From positions 20,050,603 through 20,114,602 of the forward strand of contig HG738137.1 in the NCBI GenBank assembly GCA_000499405.2: 64,000 bases of DNA. Reading direction: 5' to 3'. The stretch is from Onchocerca volvulus. Its lineage: Eukaryota; Nematoda; Chromadorea; Rhabditida; Onchocercidae. This document shows, one piece after another, positions 23,252 to 35,360 of the stretch (position 1 is its first letter; each line of letters opens with the position of its first letter). The translations under genes and the position numbers were made by a program. The notes beneath the pieces are model-generated. The model worked only from the letters and a program-made list of their open reading frames with translations. It made no database searches and was not told the origin of the DNA.

Positions 23252-26200
23252 ATGTATTCTGCGAATGAATGCACTTCGTCGTCGACTTCAATATCTCATC
23301 AGCAATCCAAAACCAATAATGGCATTACAGCTGCACGAAATAATGATGTGTTGAGCAGAAAACGTGTAGCAGCACGACAGCTTCCACGAATTATGCTGCA
23401 GTCTACTGGCTCACAAAGCGATAATGCGTTGAACACTTCAACTGCAAATGATTACTCGCAAGGTATTTTAATGTTTATGTCAGTGTATCTTTATGCATAC
23501 AGCTAATAATGTTTAATAGTGCACCGAATACTTAAATAGTAGTATTCTTTTCTTATTAACGATGTGGTTTATTGATTTTATGAGAATTAGGCTTGAATTG
23601 AAATACATGATTTTCCAAATAAATTTTCAGAACTTGTCGCTTTTTAAATCAATAATTTATTATTTGCTTCAAACCTTAATTTAATATTTTTTATTTCCAT
23701 TTTACTCATTTTTTCGTCTAAACTAAATGATTTGATTTTATGATACATAGCATTATTTAAATTTAGTATCGTTATCATAAAATAAATTAACAACTCAGTA
23801 ACAGTTATGGCATAATATTTGGTGTCATTGAGAACATTGCATCACATCATTTTAAGATTATGCAGGAATTTTTGTTGTGTTATTTTGTGGTACTTAATTA
23901 ATTTCCCATATTCCTACTTTCGGCTTGTGCACTGTAAGTTCGGCAAGAAAGAATGGTCAATACTTTCCGACACTTACTCGGATTCTGATGAGTTTAATAA
24001 CTAACATTGTAAGAAGATTTCCAAATTTTGGATCGTGACAATCATTGCATAACTATGAAATCATAAATAGTGTTGGCAAACTAAAAGCGTTATTTGTATA
24101 GTAAGAACCAGTAATTTTGAGCATTGAGATTAATTTGATTAGAATTTTTATGTTTTAAAATAAATTCCAAAGTGTAAATTTAAGATAAAAATTTTGTTTA
24201 AAATATATAAATAAACGGAGCTTGTTTCAAATGCTAAAATAATCCCGAAAATTTTATATCATGTACCAATTGCAGAATACATTTTTTGAGTAATAAAGAT
24301 ATCAAAGAGCAGATAATGGGACCTGAATAGCATTGGAATTATTGGCTCAATTTTGCTTAGGCTTACATTTTCATATGAAGTGTTAACCAGTTTTAATTTA
24401 CGAACATAATTCAGCATTTTATCTGTTTATTTAAGTATGTCATAATTTTGTAAAAAAAAAAAAAGTCTTAAAGCAGCGTTTGGCATTGAGCTTTGGAATT
24501 CTTTTAGAAAACAGTGGTAGTGATGCAAAAAAACGTTCGCGAGATATTGGAGCAGTACATGGCAACTTTACTTTGTCAGAATTGAGTGATAGTCAGTCGA
24601 AAAGTCCACTTTGTTATGCTAAGGATTCAGCAAAGGTTGGTAGAAAATTACATTATTATTTGCATTAAAATTGTAGAATATTGTTTATATAATTAATATC
24701 TATGGATTTTAATTGTATGGAATTAGTACACTAGAAATCCTGGCATACGCAAAATCATTGCTTCATACAAATAGTAAAAAAAATTTCAGAATTATCGGAC
24801 ATGGCCAGAAGTTAATAACACTGTGGTTTGCGGTTATCAGCTAGTTGGTGCTGGAAAAGAATTTATAGCTTATCATATCGAGAAAAAAACTGTAAAAACT
24901 TGTCAGGTCAGTATTAACTGCTGAACAAAATGGTTTTTATGGAAATAATTTTATTATTTATTCAAGAGTTAGGAGCTATTTGTTTGAACATTTCTTTAGA
25001 TATCAAAAAATAAATCCAAAAATCCAAATTTCTATAACTTTTCTAATATGAATAAGCATTTTTCAGCTCATCGATAATGAACAATATATGAAATTGCTGA
25101 AAATCGCAAGTCGTCTGAATGAAGCCAAAAATTATTGGAAATATGAGGATCTGGAGGCGATGAGGTTTGTAAGAACATAATGTATATAAGGAAATAAATA
25201 CATTCGATGTAAGAAAAGTAAATTGTAATGTCAGAGTTGAGCGGCATATTTCAGCCTTTCCATTTCAGTTTTCAGGTTTGAATTTTGCATCAGTATTTTG
25301 AATTTTTAATACTTCTATTTATTTTTCCAGAGAATTCGTATTGTCCTCAGAAACGGAAGTATGTACGGATAATAATGGTCAGCGTTTTATGTTTTCCAAT
25401 TGGCAGTATGGAACTCTACACAGTAAGGTTCAGGCAGGCAAAGTTAAGCTTTCGGAAAGCGAAACATTTTCACTGTTTTCGAAAATTGTCAGAGGAATTG
25501 CTTTTTGTCATGCTTGCGGAATTGTTGTGCGTGATGTTAAACTACGGAAATTTGTGTTCACAGACAAGCAGATGCAAGTTTTTTTTCCTCTTTCTGTTAA
25601 AAAAAAAAAAAAAAAAAAAAGTAGTTGGACAAAAAAGTAGTTGTTTTTGTTTTTAGTTCTATGTGCTGGGATTAATTAGAATAATTTCAGGACACAGTTG
25701 AGACTGCGAGATATATTTGATGTTTTTGTTTGCGATGATATCAAAGATGATCGGTTACGTGATAGACATAGTTGCCCAGCATATGTTGCTCCTGAAATAT
25801 TGAAGGATTCTCCTGAATATGCCGGACGCCCTGCTGACATTTGGGCTTTAGGAGTTTTATTCTATGTTTTATTATTCGGAAGGTGTGTGTCTGAAATAAT
25901 TCAGGCTTTGTAAAGTTGGATTTTCATCTCTATTTAATATTGAGAATAGTATCCGGAGATCAAATAGGGGAAAAAAAGCCTAATATGTCTTCCATTTCGT
26001 CATGAGAAATTTTTGCAGTTATCCTTTCAATGATACAACACCTCAGAGACTGTTTTACCGAATTCTTAAAGCAAAATTCAGTATCCCATCACAGATTCCG
26101 GTGTCGCAGACAGGTACACATTATTGCTTCATGTGATGAATATATCTGAAATTTATTAATATTGTTATTCTTGACAAATTCATATTCTCTTATTTGTAAC

Positions 26201-27095
26201 AAATATTATAATTTCGGAGCACTTGTACCTATAATTTGTATGCATCAGTTCGTCGACTTGAATATTTGAAATAGCTAGAAAATTATTTTTTGTAGCACGT
26301 GCTTTAATTTTTGGCATGTTGCGAAAAGAACCGTCAGAGCGTCCTTCTGCTGAACAACTCCTTTACATACCATTGGATGAACAATATTTGGATGATTCTA
26401 ATATTATATCGTTTCGTTCTACTTTACCAGGTATTTAAATTATTAAGTCTGTCAGCATTTGCATATTCACTGGTGTATACTTCAAATTTTTTGTTTCTAT
26501 TGCTCACTATCAAAAATTTATATATGCATACAGTTGTTGAATTTACTTAAGGTTGGTTAGAAATACTATCTTCTCGTGTTGCAGTTCTTGGCCCAGCTTC
26601 TGAATTCGCACGACGAATCATGAAGGTGATTATTAGTTCGTCAGTTAGCTTTCTTCTAAATTTTTCCGAAGTATCTTTGTAAATTAACTCATACAAATAC
26701 ATTATATATATGTATTTTTTTACCTATTTTCTTGAAAGTAAATACTTGATTATATTTTTAAAACACTTAGAGGTTAGGTCGGCGAAATTCTGGTTTTTAC
26801 AGTGTGACATAAAAATATTTAAATAATAATAGTAATGGTAAGTTTTTATTGCTTTTTGAAGATGAACAATGAAAGTGATGACCAGGTAGTGCCAGTTTTT
26901 TCGTCTACAATACACAATGTTCAACAACATTTGCAAATAATGCGCGATATCATAACTGAGTCGTCTTTGGTCACAGCAATCACTGAAGAGAATATCGACG
27001 AATCATCTTCCTCCGCTTTACATTCTAACCCTTTTATTGCTACCATCTCTACTATTGTTGATAATGCAGCATCTGCTATACCTAGAACAACATAG
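23252..27095 (+). CDS. Tribbles-family pseudokinase (NIPI-3-like), ten exons
   Basis: Exons 23252-23462, 24508-24635, 24790-24906, 25067-25164, 25331-25573, 25691-25882, 26019-26113, 26296-26430, 26585-26625 and 26862-27095 give 497 residues in continuous phase. A Ser-rich N-terminus precedes a degenerate kinase fold. There is a weak Gly loop (LVGAGKEF) and a VRDVKLRKF catalytic loop (251-259), near-diagnostic for Tribbles. The DFG is lost (LRDIFD), and CPAYVAPE (294-301), ADIWALGV and EPSERPSAEQLL follow. The last exon carries DDQVVP (427-431 core), like the COP1-binding motif of Tribbles; the MEK-binding hydrophobic motif is not obvious. Tribbles proteins are scaffolds that bring substrates to COP1 ubiquitin ligase. 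C. elegans NIPI-3 restrains C/EBP and MAPK immune signalling. The intron after 25573 needs a GC donor. An acceptor lies 19 bases before the ATG. Confidence 0.93.
25574..25690 (+). other. GC-AG intron in the Tribbles gene, with a poly-A run
   Basis: Codon phase requires splicing AT/GCAAGT ... TTTCAG/GACACAG. The neighbouring GT (25579-25580 region) would leave the exon in the wrong phase and cause a stop a few codons later. GCAAGT is the usual form of the rare GC donor. The intron also holds about 20 A in a row (near 25601-25620). Confidence 0.7.
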
Positions 27096-28440
27096 CATCA
27101 ATGCTTTTGTTACGAAGAATAATTTTCTTCAAAAATTGAAAGGTTTCATTATCTCTGACGTCTGGTTGAGCTCATATTCTCTACTCTAAAATTTTGAAAA
27201 TAATGGAAATATTTCTCTAAGCTCATAATTTAAGGCAAAATTGTTACATTTCGAAATTTTATTAATTCTGTAAGGAGTATTAGTCAGTAAAAATCAGGTA
27301 GAAGCTTGATTCACTAAAACTAGGACAGAACTGATCCCTGAAACTCATCAGGCAGTAAAAAGATCGGTAACATGAATAATGTTGCGGCTTGCAAAATTTG
27401 TTTTTCGAAATGACAGAAGTGTTTATAGACTTAAAGTTTATAACTTATAGTTGATAACAACGTGGATATATTTATTGCATTGAATAAATATTATTTATTT
27501 AATAAGAAAAAATTACTAAAATAACTTTTATCTCAAATTTTAAAAATTAATCTCGCAAGGCATTATTAAAATCTTTTATGGAATGCGTAATACAAGTTCT
27601 TGCGCTAACCTTGAAATTATTTATAATTACTATTTCGTATGTGATTTAAAACTGCTTGAGCAAGTCTCTCGATTATTTTTCCGATTGAATTGAATTGAAT
27701 AACAGTAGTAGTAATATTAATCCTTGGGTCAAAATTTTCTATTTGAATGATAGAATATTTACTGAAATGCAAATTTCACATTTCTGAACTATTTTTTCAA
27801 CCAGTACTATCTGTATAATGATTCATTGCAATCTTTTCAAGCAAAACCCTATTTGGTTTATGCTGAAAGGTATATCAAACAGGCCACATTGAATATTTTT
27901 TATGAAATTATTTTAACCAGCACAGAATATCCTTATTTCCCGTCCTACATTAATCGCATTCTTCATTATTGTTCTAGAAATTATTGTTTCCCATGATTAT
28001 TATGAATTGCTTTTTCGTTTACATTATTTCTGAGTTCTTGAAATGAATACTGTCCACACTTCTATTTGATCTTTCTTGTGTTTATTTCTTTTCTTTCATG
28101 TTAGCCGTGCATATAAATATGCATTTGCGCCATTTCTTTTATCCCATACTCACTAAACTATCATTACCGACATAGTTAAGGAACCTTCACTTGGAAATAG
28201 GGCGTTTGACTAAATTTTTTTCTAATTAGTATTCGCATATGCATTTCATTGTTTTAATTCTCTCTCCCAAATCCATACTGCAAAGATTTTACTACGCAGC
28301 ACGCTCATATAAATGCTTTGATAGGTTTCCTAACATGCTGCTGAAAGTTATACATTGGCACGATTCCTGTAAAAATCAATGCCTAATTATTTATTATTGT
28401 ATAATATTTGTGTGGTGTTTTGTTTGTTTTTAAAGTTAAT
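27096..28440. other. Intergenic stretch 3' of the Tribbles gene
   Basis: AT-rich, no ORF I can support. An AATAAA near 27483 is a plausible polyadenylation signal for the Tribbles transcript. The plus ORF at 28239-28433 shows nothing recognisable. Confidence 0.5.
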
Positions 28441-28632
28441 TCAATTATCTTCTTTACATTCATAACATTCGTTACTTGCAATGATATTAATTAGACAACG
28501 CCATCTTAATTTTTTAATGACCGAAAAAAAAAGCACTTCTTTGCCCTCTTTCCTGTGGAATCTTGTAGGATGATAAGCGACGAGATCACAAACATGACAA
28601 TTAATCTCTTTCAAAAACATCAAATCACGCAT
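28441..28632 (-). CDS. Small hypothetical ORF with two Cys pairs, 63 aa
   Basis: A complete ATG-to-stop minus-strand ORF. A CHVC pair near residue 12 and a CYEC pair near residue 56 could bind one zinc. A basic HRKEGKE segment lies between them. No family recognised; no splice sites needed. The sequence around it is AT-rich and transcription is unproven, so this may be chance. Confidence 0.25.
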   Translation of the reverse strand: MRDLMFLKEINCHVCDLVAYHPTRFHRKEGKEVLFFSVIKKLRWRCLINIIASNECYECKEDN

Positions 28633-29167
28633 TAAAAAATTTTTAAGTAAAATTTGGGTTGCAGAAATTCAAGCGCAGTATATGAAGATGTAATTCCTAA
28701 AGTCTTCAAATATACATATAAAAAAATTAATTCACAAACAAATTTTCACCAGCATAATGAACATCTGATAAATTTCTGAACCTTCTGAATTTCTATCTCT
28801 TCCTTTCCAAGTCGAGTATGTCTTGTCGGTCTTTTTTTTGCAGTTTATTCAAATACCAGTTTTTTTTATGGCTGATCTACATTTTAAAAAGCTTTTTTAT
28901 GCAATAAGTAGGAAGTGGTAACGAATGTTCTATAGTAAGTAAGAAAACATAATCTGAATTAAGAATTATACGGTTGTCATTCAGGACAATTTCAATTATA
29001 TAAATAAAAATGTAAATGTTCTTTGTTACAAATGATAAACCTCCAGTTCTCCACCGACTGCTTTCAAATTTTAACAACCAAACAATCTCCATATCTACAA
29101 AGACAATGGAACAACAAAAAATGCTGTATGTACCTCTCAAATATTGTGAAATTAAACATATTAGACT

Positions 29168-29205
29168 AGCTGGATCGCCCACGCGGAGCGTGGCTGGGTC
29201 CAGCT
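29168..29205. repeat. GC-rich nested hairpin
   Basis: The outer arms AGCTGGA (29168-29174) and TCCAGCT (29199-29205) enclose CCACGC (29179-29184) and GCGTGG (29188-29193) around a GGA loop. The GC content stands out sharply from the flanking AT-rich DNA. It could be a structured RNA, a terminus of a small mobile element or a binding site. Confidence 0.6.
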
Positions 29206-31690
29206 GGTTTTAACTAAAAATGGATAAAAATAAGGAAAAAGATTGGAAAAAGTGACTTGAAGCTGGAGACCAAAACAAATACAAACTATACCCTTTACTT
29301 TGCAAGTAGCAATATAGCAAGAGTAAAACGTGATGAAAGAATTTTTTTTTGTTGAAATATTGGATCTTTGGATTATTGAATCAAGATACCGCACTCCAAA
29401 GAAATGATTACTAACAGAAAAGATTTGGGAGAGAAGGAGTAATGCGACGTAAGTTTCAAGCCAGATGAATTATGATTGTATAAGTTAATGAATTCAAGCA
29501 GCCATAATTCAACTAGAAGATTGAGCAGCAACCGCTAATCTTGGACCAAATTGAACTACCGCAAGGATAACATTCATTGAAATCCTATAAAAATAAATTA
29601 AATAGACGCTATAAAGTCGAAGCTTAGTGTATTATTTGGATTAAATACTCTTCAAATCTAGTTTTATGTTATACACTTGAACGATGTTCAACAAACAAGA
29701 TTTTCTCATTCCGTAACTAAAAGCCTGCACAGTTATAACATAACACTATAAGAATCTATGAGAAATGATGACATCATAGCAACATCCAAATCACTAAATA
29801 ATGCAGAAATAAATAATGAATATTTAAAGCAGCTCATGTGATAACCTTGGTACTTCCTGTCCGGACACGAAAATGCTCAAACAAACCACAGTCTTAGCAC
29901 AGTTAAATAATAAAGGATTCATGCACCTGAAAACAAATTTCAATTCATTTCTGTACTTTCATCATTGAACAAAACTCTTTTAGCGTAATAATTAACAGAA
30001 AGCAAAGATATGGAAAGATACATAATAAAATAATTATAGAATATTTGAAACATCAAGCAACAACACTATAAACAAGACACGAAATATAATTTAATAATTT
30101 GAATTGTTAAAAAATCAACCAAGTTGCACACCATGCACGAAAGAAAATTGAAAAGTTCTGGTCTAAAAAAAGTAAATAGAAATCTAATTTTTCACAACTG
30201 TTCAACTTTTCACAGGAGAATCCATCAACAGTTCCTCGATGAAATATTTAGTTATAATATATTATTATTATCTGAAAGTTTGCTTTACAAAGACTATGAA
30301 AAATAAAAATCACACGAATTTATATTGCTCCAGTGATTTCAACAACTATAATGACACATTCAAATACATTTCACCTGGATCGATTTTATTCACAGCTAAT
30401 TTATGTTTATAATTGGTTAGCACCACCAATAATTTTACATTAGATTCTTCTATGAAGCTTTGATACATAAGTTAGTGTCGTACATTAATAAATTTGGTAT
30501 TTCGTTTTTGTTCTGCATATTCAAAATTTCATCGTTCATAATTTGAATGAGAGAAGTAATATAACATGAAATTCCTGAAACTAATGCTTGATGAATGGGA
30601 AATGTTCGAATTGAAATTACAAAAAAATTCGAAGATAATTTTGGAAAGTGATCAAGTTCTCGTGACAAAGAACAACGCTTTCAAAAAGTTCTATGTTTAA
30701 AGCTTTAGTTCGGATCTTATGCTATGCATTTTTTATATCTATATGATTTGGGACTACTCCGTTTATCATATGATCGATCAATGATGCCAAAACTGACTGC
30801 AGTGATCTTATTAAATTAGATATAAATGAAATCTAATGATAATCTACATAAAATGAAATACTCGGGAACCTTACCGCCTATTTACGAAAAGATGACCCAG
30901 ATTTGACCACTGCAAACAATTCAAGCGCTTCATTTTAGGAAATGAAACTTTGCAAATATTTCAAATTTTCATGCTAAATTTCAACTTCTATTCAAAATCT
31001 CTTTATAGATCTGTAATATAGAACAGGTTCCATAAATCCAAATTTTCTGGACAATCCTGTATCTTTAATCAAATTATTTTTCAACTTTTTTAAAGTCACA
31101 ATTGTTATAGATGGGATATTTGAAAAAGGTATACATGATTTCCCATTTACAATGTTTCATTTAATTATAGAATACAAAAGAATAGAAGAGAAATGATGAG
31201 GGAAATTTGCATTAGTAAAAATTAGAATCAAACGAAAATATTTCCTATCAGAGAATCATTTCCGCCTTTTTCATTAATATCTCCTATAACTAAATATGCA
31301 CATGGAAATCTCACCGCAATGAACAGTTCGATTCTTGATTCTTGATTCTTGACTTGATTCTTGACTGATTCTTCGATTCTTGACTGATTTTTCAATTCTT
31401 GACTGTTGACTTGCAAGTCGACCACTTAACATTTAATTTATCAGTGCGTCAAATCAAACTTTAGCAGCTTATTCCATTGTCAATGGGTTCGATTCTGATG
31501 TCATCGACGTGCAGGCAAAATCTTAAAACTTACTGATATTATCGTTTTAGACGAAAATAAACGTTGCCTCGCACATCTTTATATCGTTTTCATCTTCTAT
31601 CCATAAAAATGCCACTCATTCACTTCCATCACATTCTTGAAAAAACCAAATTTAATTCCAATAAGTTTTTTTTAAACAAATAAGTTTCTC
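29206..31690. other. Intergenic stretch
   Basis: No supported gene. At 30450-30700 both strands are open for 45-70 codons without recognisable similarity. A small tandem array of GATTCTTGACT-like units occupies about 31329-31404. Confidence 0.4.
31329..31404 (+). repeat. Tandem GATTCTTGACT-like repeat
   Basis: About seven imperfect copies of GATTCTTGA(CT), some truncated to GATTCTT. The simple array is likely unstable in length. Confidence 0.7.
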
Positions 31691-32144
31691 ATAATCCGAC
31701 AGAGAGGTAATTCACCAAGACTCTAACAAGAATATGAGTAAATTTTCTCGCCGGGAAGGAATAAACTTCCTTACGTCTCGCTCTTGTCAAGAAAAGGGAT
31801 AGAATGCTGCAACAAGTTGTACTGGTCCTGCTTGGTAAATTGCGATTCAAAGTGTTTCTTCCCTTCTGCGACTGGATGATAGTTTTAGGTGGGATCAGGC
31901 TGACGCTGTATAAGTTTGGTTTCGGAGGTTCTGCGGAATGTGAGGTTTTATTGGTCTGTTATTGGTTACCACAATCATAAATACATCATTTTTCGGTGTG
32001 CAATTAGTTATAAGTGAAAGAGACGTGGAAAATTGCTAGATAGATAGGACACACTGCAGATATAATGCTAGATAAGCTAGGTACGATGGGTTGCACGACT
32101 TTCCATCTTATCAAGTAATTTATTAAATTTGACGTTTTTAGGAA
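31691..32144 (+). promoter_or_regulatory. Presumed promoter/5' region of the RPL10 gene
   Basis: This stretch is GC-richer than the DNA before it. Two ATTGG words (inverse CCAAT boxes) lie near 31949 and 31962, about 180-195 bases before the ATG. A TTTTTAG acceptor ends at 32141, three bases before the start codon, as expected for a spliced-leader acceptor or a 5'UTR intron. Confidence 0.45.
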
Positions 32145-32681
32145 ATGGGACGACGACCTGCAAGGTGCTATCGTTATATCAAGAACAAGCCATATCCTAA
32201 ATCTCGATTCTGTCGCGGAGTTCCTGATCCAAAAATTCGTATTTTTGATTTGGGCAAAAAGAAAGCTACAGTAGATGAATTCCCGCTATGTGTTCACTTA
32301 ATGTCTAATGAACGAGAGCATCTCTCATCGGAAGCGCTTGAGGTATGCTTTGCTGTAACTTGAATTTGAAGTTTCCTTGAAGACTGTTTAAAGAATAGGC
32401 AAAATTGAATTCTTATATAATTTCAAGAAATTCTTATTCTTTTGTTTGATTTTGTTAATACTTATTTTTGTTCGTTTCCAATTCATATGGTAACATATAA
32501 ATTGTCCTTGGGAAAGAGTACTGTAATTTGTATCCAAGAAAAGCAGAATAAATAGTAATTTTTAGGAGTCATATTTTATTTATCTTATCCTTCTCTGTCT
32601 GATATATTTTATTGAAAATAAAAGAAAATTGAATCGCAATATTTCTCATCTTCCTTCAGAAATGCTTGAGATAATGTTACT

Positions 32682-32714
<33 letters not shown>

Positions 32715-33572
32715 CTGCTTGATACCTCGAAGTGCTTAATTTTACAAAATGTTTCTATTATTTTTTTTTTTCAGGCAGCTCGTATTTGTGCCAATAAGTA
32801 CATGGTAAAGAACTGTGGTAAAGACGGTTTCCATATGCGCGTACGTAAGCACCCGTATCATGTTGTACGTATTAATAAAATGTTATCGTGTGCTGGTGCT
32901 GATCGCTTGCAAACTGGAATGCGAGGAGCTTTTGGTAAACCTCAAGGCTTAGTTGCACGAGTTGATATTGGTGACATATTGATATCGGTTCGAGTCAAGG
33001 AACAAGTTCGTATTATTTAATGATTATTTAGAAGAATGCATTGCTTAACATTATAGTGAAAGCAAAAAATCAATTTACATTTTGACTAACACATTTATTC
33101 TTATTGCAAATAATTTTATTGCGAAATCCCATATGAGGATTCTTGCATTAAATTAATAGATAAATGGTGCTTCGTATAACATCCAGATTTAAAACGGAAT
33201 CCAACGGTTTATTCTTCCATTAAGTGAAGCTATTCTCAGAAATATTTTTTGAAATTGATTGGAATTTTTCAGAAATATTTCTGAGAATTATATTTAGATT
33301 ATTTTTTAATTGGCCAATATCTTGAAAATAGGAAATTGATAATTGCCAATATTTAGCATGAAGAGCATGCAGTAGAAGCTTTTCGAAGGGCGAAATTTAA
33401 GTTCCCTGGACGTCAACTTATTGTGGTATCAAGGAAATGGGGCTTTACAAAATGGGACAAAGATGAATACGAGAAGATGCGTGGAGAAGGACGTTTGGTA
33501 CCAGATGGTGCAACATGCAAACTTGTGCGAGAGCATGGTCCGCTATCGAAATGGATTCATAATCCTATTTAA
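32145..33572 (+). CDS. rpl-10: 60S ribosomal protein uL16 (RPL10/QM), three exons
   Basis: Exons 32145-32342, 32775-33005 and 33357-33572 give 214 residues, the same length as human RPL10. The N-terminus [11 protein letters not shown] and [17 protein letters not shown], the central [22 protein letters not shown] and GAFGKPQG, and the C-terminal [12 protein letters not shown] and KWGFTKWD are typical. uL16 sits near the peptidyl transferase centre and corridor of the large subunit and is added late in 60S maturation. AATAAA at 33604-33609 lies 32 bases past the stop. Only a three-base leader separates the upstream acceptor from the ATG. Confidence 0.98.
32683..32711 (+). repeat. Poly-A run in rpl-10 intron 1
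   Basis: About 28 consecutive A within the first intron. A second homopolymer (poly-T) directly precedes the acceptor of exon 2. Confidence 0.85.
33232..33288. repeat. Perfect 16-bp inverted repeat in rpl-10 intron 2
   Basis: Arms ATTCTCAGAAATATTT (33232-33247) and its exact complement (33273-33288) flank a 25-base loop. In the transcript this would fold into a stable hairpin just before the exon 3 acceptor (33355-33356). It may be a foldback mobile-element relic, an intronic small-RNA precursor or a splicing element. Confidence 0.75.
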
Positions 33573-35127
33573 AAATTGTTAAATATTATCATTTTTGTTT
33601 TCGAATAAAATATATTTGATTGTTATTATCCGTGCTTGTAATATGTGATTCGGGTTTGATCAGAAAATCATAGATTCTGCACTACAAAAAGTTCTTTGAC
33701 CTCACAAGAGCGCTTCAACAGCAGTGCATCTTCAAATATCGTTTGGTGGAAGAAATCTGAGTGTAAGTCATGACTGAATGAAGTTCTGCGTATTGCATCG
33801 AGGATGTTTGAAGCGTCACTGTTTCACAGACTGGATCGTTGCAGTCTTACGGTTGCTTATTTTAAGTGCAATTTCATTTATTGCATAAAGCTCGCAAATA
33901 TAAGAATAATGTTTGTTACACATCAATTTCCATTTCTTTTTTGGACATGCTTGAGCATCGTCTCGTCATAATCACTACGTATTTCCATTTCTTCTGGTTC
34001 TTGGATAGGAATGGTGATATGCTTTGTGACTGGAGAACTGGTTTGTTTTATTAGGCTCTTCGCAGGTTCTGATCTCATATTTTTCAGGATCGCTAGCTAT
34101 AAATAAATACTTCGCTAGATGATAGTTCAATTAAATGAACAAATAAATCTGATGGACAAATGTTGATTTACTGTTAATTTTGGCGATGACTCTTTCATTC
34201 ATCCACTTGAATCAAAACTAACTGGTAATTTGGTCTTATTCGTAATTAGAAAATGGGCCAGTTCTTAATTCTTGCTCATGATATCTCACATCCCCTTACC
34301 TGTAAAATATTTTAATTTAATTTTTCAATTTTGCAGAATTTTTAGACCTGTTTCTGTGCTATTTGTTGTACGTCCTCAGGCATTTCAATATGCGTATCGG
34401 CTTCAACTCCCGTCTGAATCAATATCTCTATCTAAAACTTCAAACATCCCCTTTAAAAAGCATATTTTTTTTTGCTACTTAAGACTTAGTTTCAAAATAA
34501 ATCCTAATTTATTCTAATTAACGAAAAAGTATTGCTTCTTTCGATTGATTTCGGAAAAGAATAGGGATTTCTACTTAAAGTCCAGTTTGATTTTGTCAAA
34601 ATCTTAGAAGTCTTTTGCAGAATGAAATCAGTGTAGTAACTGTCTTCTGTCTCGTATGGAAGATAGTTACATTAACCTTGTCAGATATGAGCATTAAAAT
34701 AGATTTTCTCCAATCAAATCTATCCGAAATCTACAATTTCACCTGTCTTTTGGTATCGAAGCCATGCCTTATCCAGAAGGCTAACATCGTTTTACTTGTA
34801 ATGCGTTCACCGTTTACTTTTCTGCAATTATTGTCATATTATTTCATTATTATTTATTTGCCATTAATTCTTTTTTTGATTTTTTTTAATTTTTTTTTCC
34901 TTCCTTGATTTTTCTTTATCCTTTTTCGTTTAATTCTATTCCATTTAATTCACTTCAACACTAATTAATTACCAAAGTATTATTTATTGTTATTGATTTT
35001 AACTTTCATTTCAGTTTCCATAGGTTCATTTTGTGAAATAAATTTAAAAGCGTACAAAAATGCATCTCTTACATAGCAACATCTCATTAGAATAGATGAG
35101 AGGCTTTGCTAAGTCTCTTTGGATAAT

Positions 35128-35208
<81 letters not shown>

Positions 35209-35360
35209 TTTACATATATTTAAGCAGATTTGTTTTGTTGTTTATTATTAATGGGAAAATGATAAACTTTTTCAATCATATAATTTAAATAATCAGATAA
35301 CCTAATATTAATTTTTTTTAGTGATCTCTAATAATTAACTTTAATAAATATGAAATGAAC
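33573..35360. other. Region between rpl-10 and the PDZ gene; may hide the PDZ gene's 3' exons
   Basis: No complete gene. On the minus strand a 20-30 codon stretch ending in a stop at 34342 (TGVEADTHIEMPEDV...) looks coding and may be the terminal exon of the PDZ gene. A further short open stretch lies near 34680-34610. I could not connect them in phase. Two long T runs sit at 35131-35171 and 35177-35207. Confidence 0.4.
35131..35207 (+). repeat. Interrupted poly-T, 41 + 31 bases
   Basis: Two T runs split by ATTAA. On the minus strand this is poly-A, downstream of the last confirmed PDZ-gene exon. It could be an old retroposed poly-A tail or a slippage product; assembly length is uncertain. 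Confidence 0.85.

Noticed and set aside
31486..31500. GGTTCGATTCTG, like a tRNA T-loop
   Set aside because: The flanking bases do not pair into a T stem and no acceptor stem or anticodon arm can be drawn.
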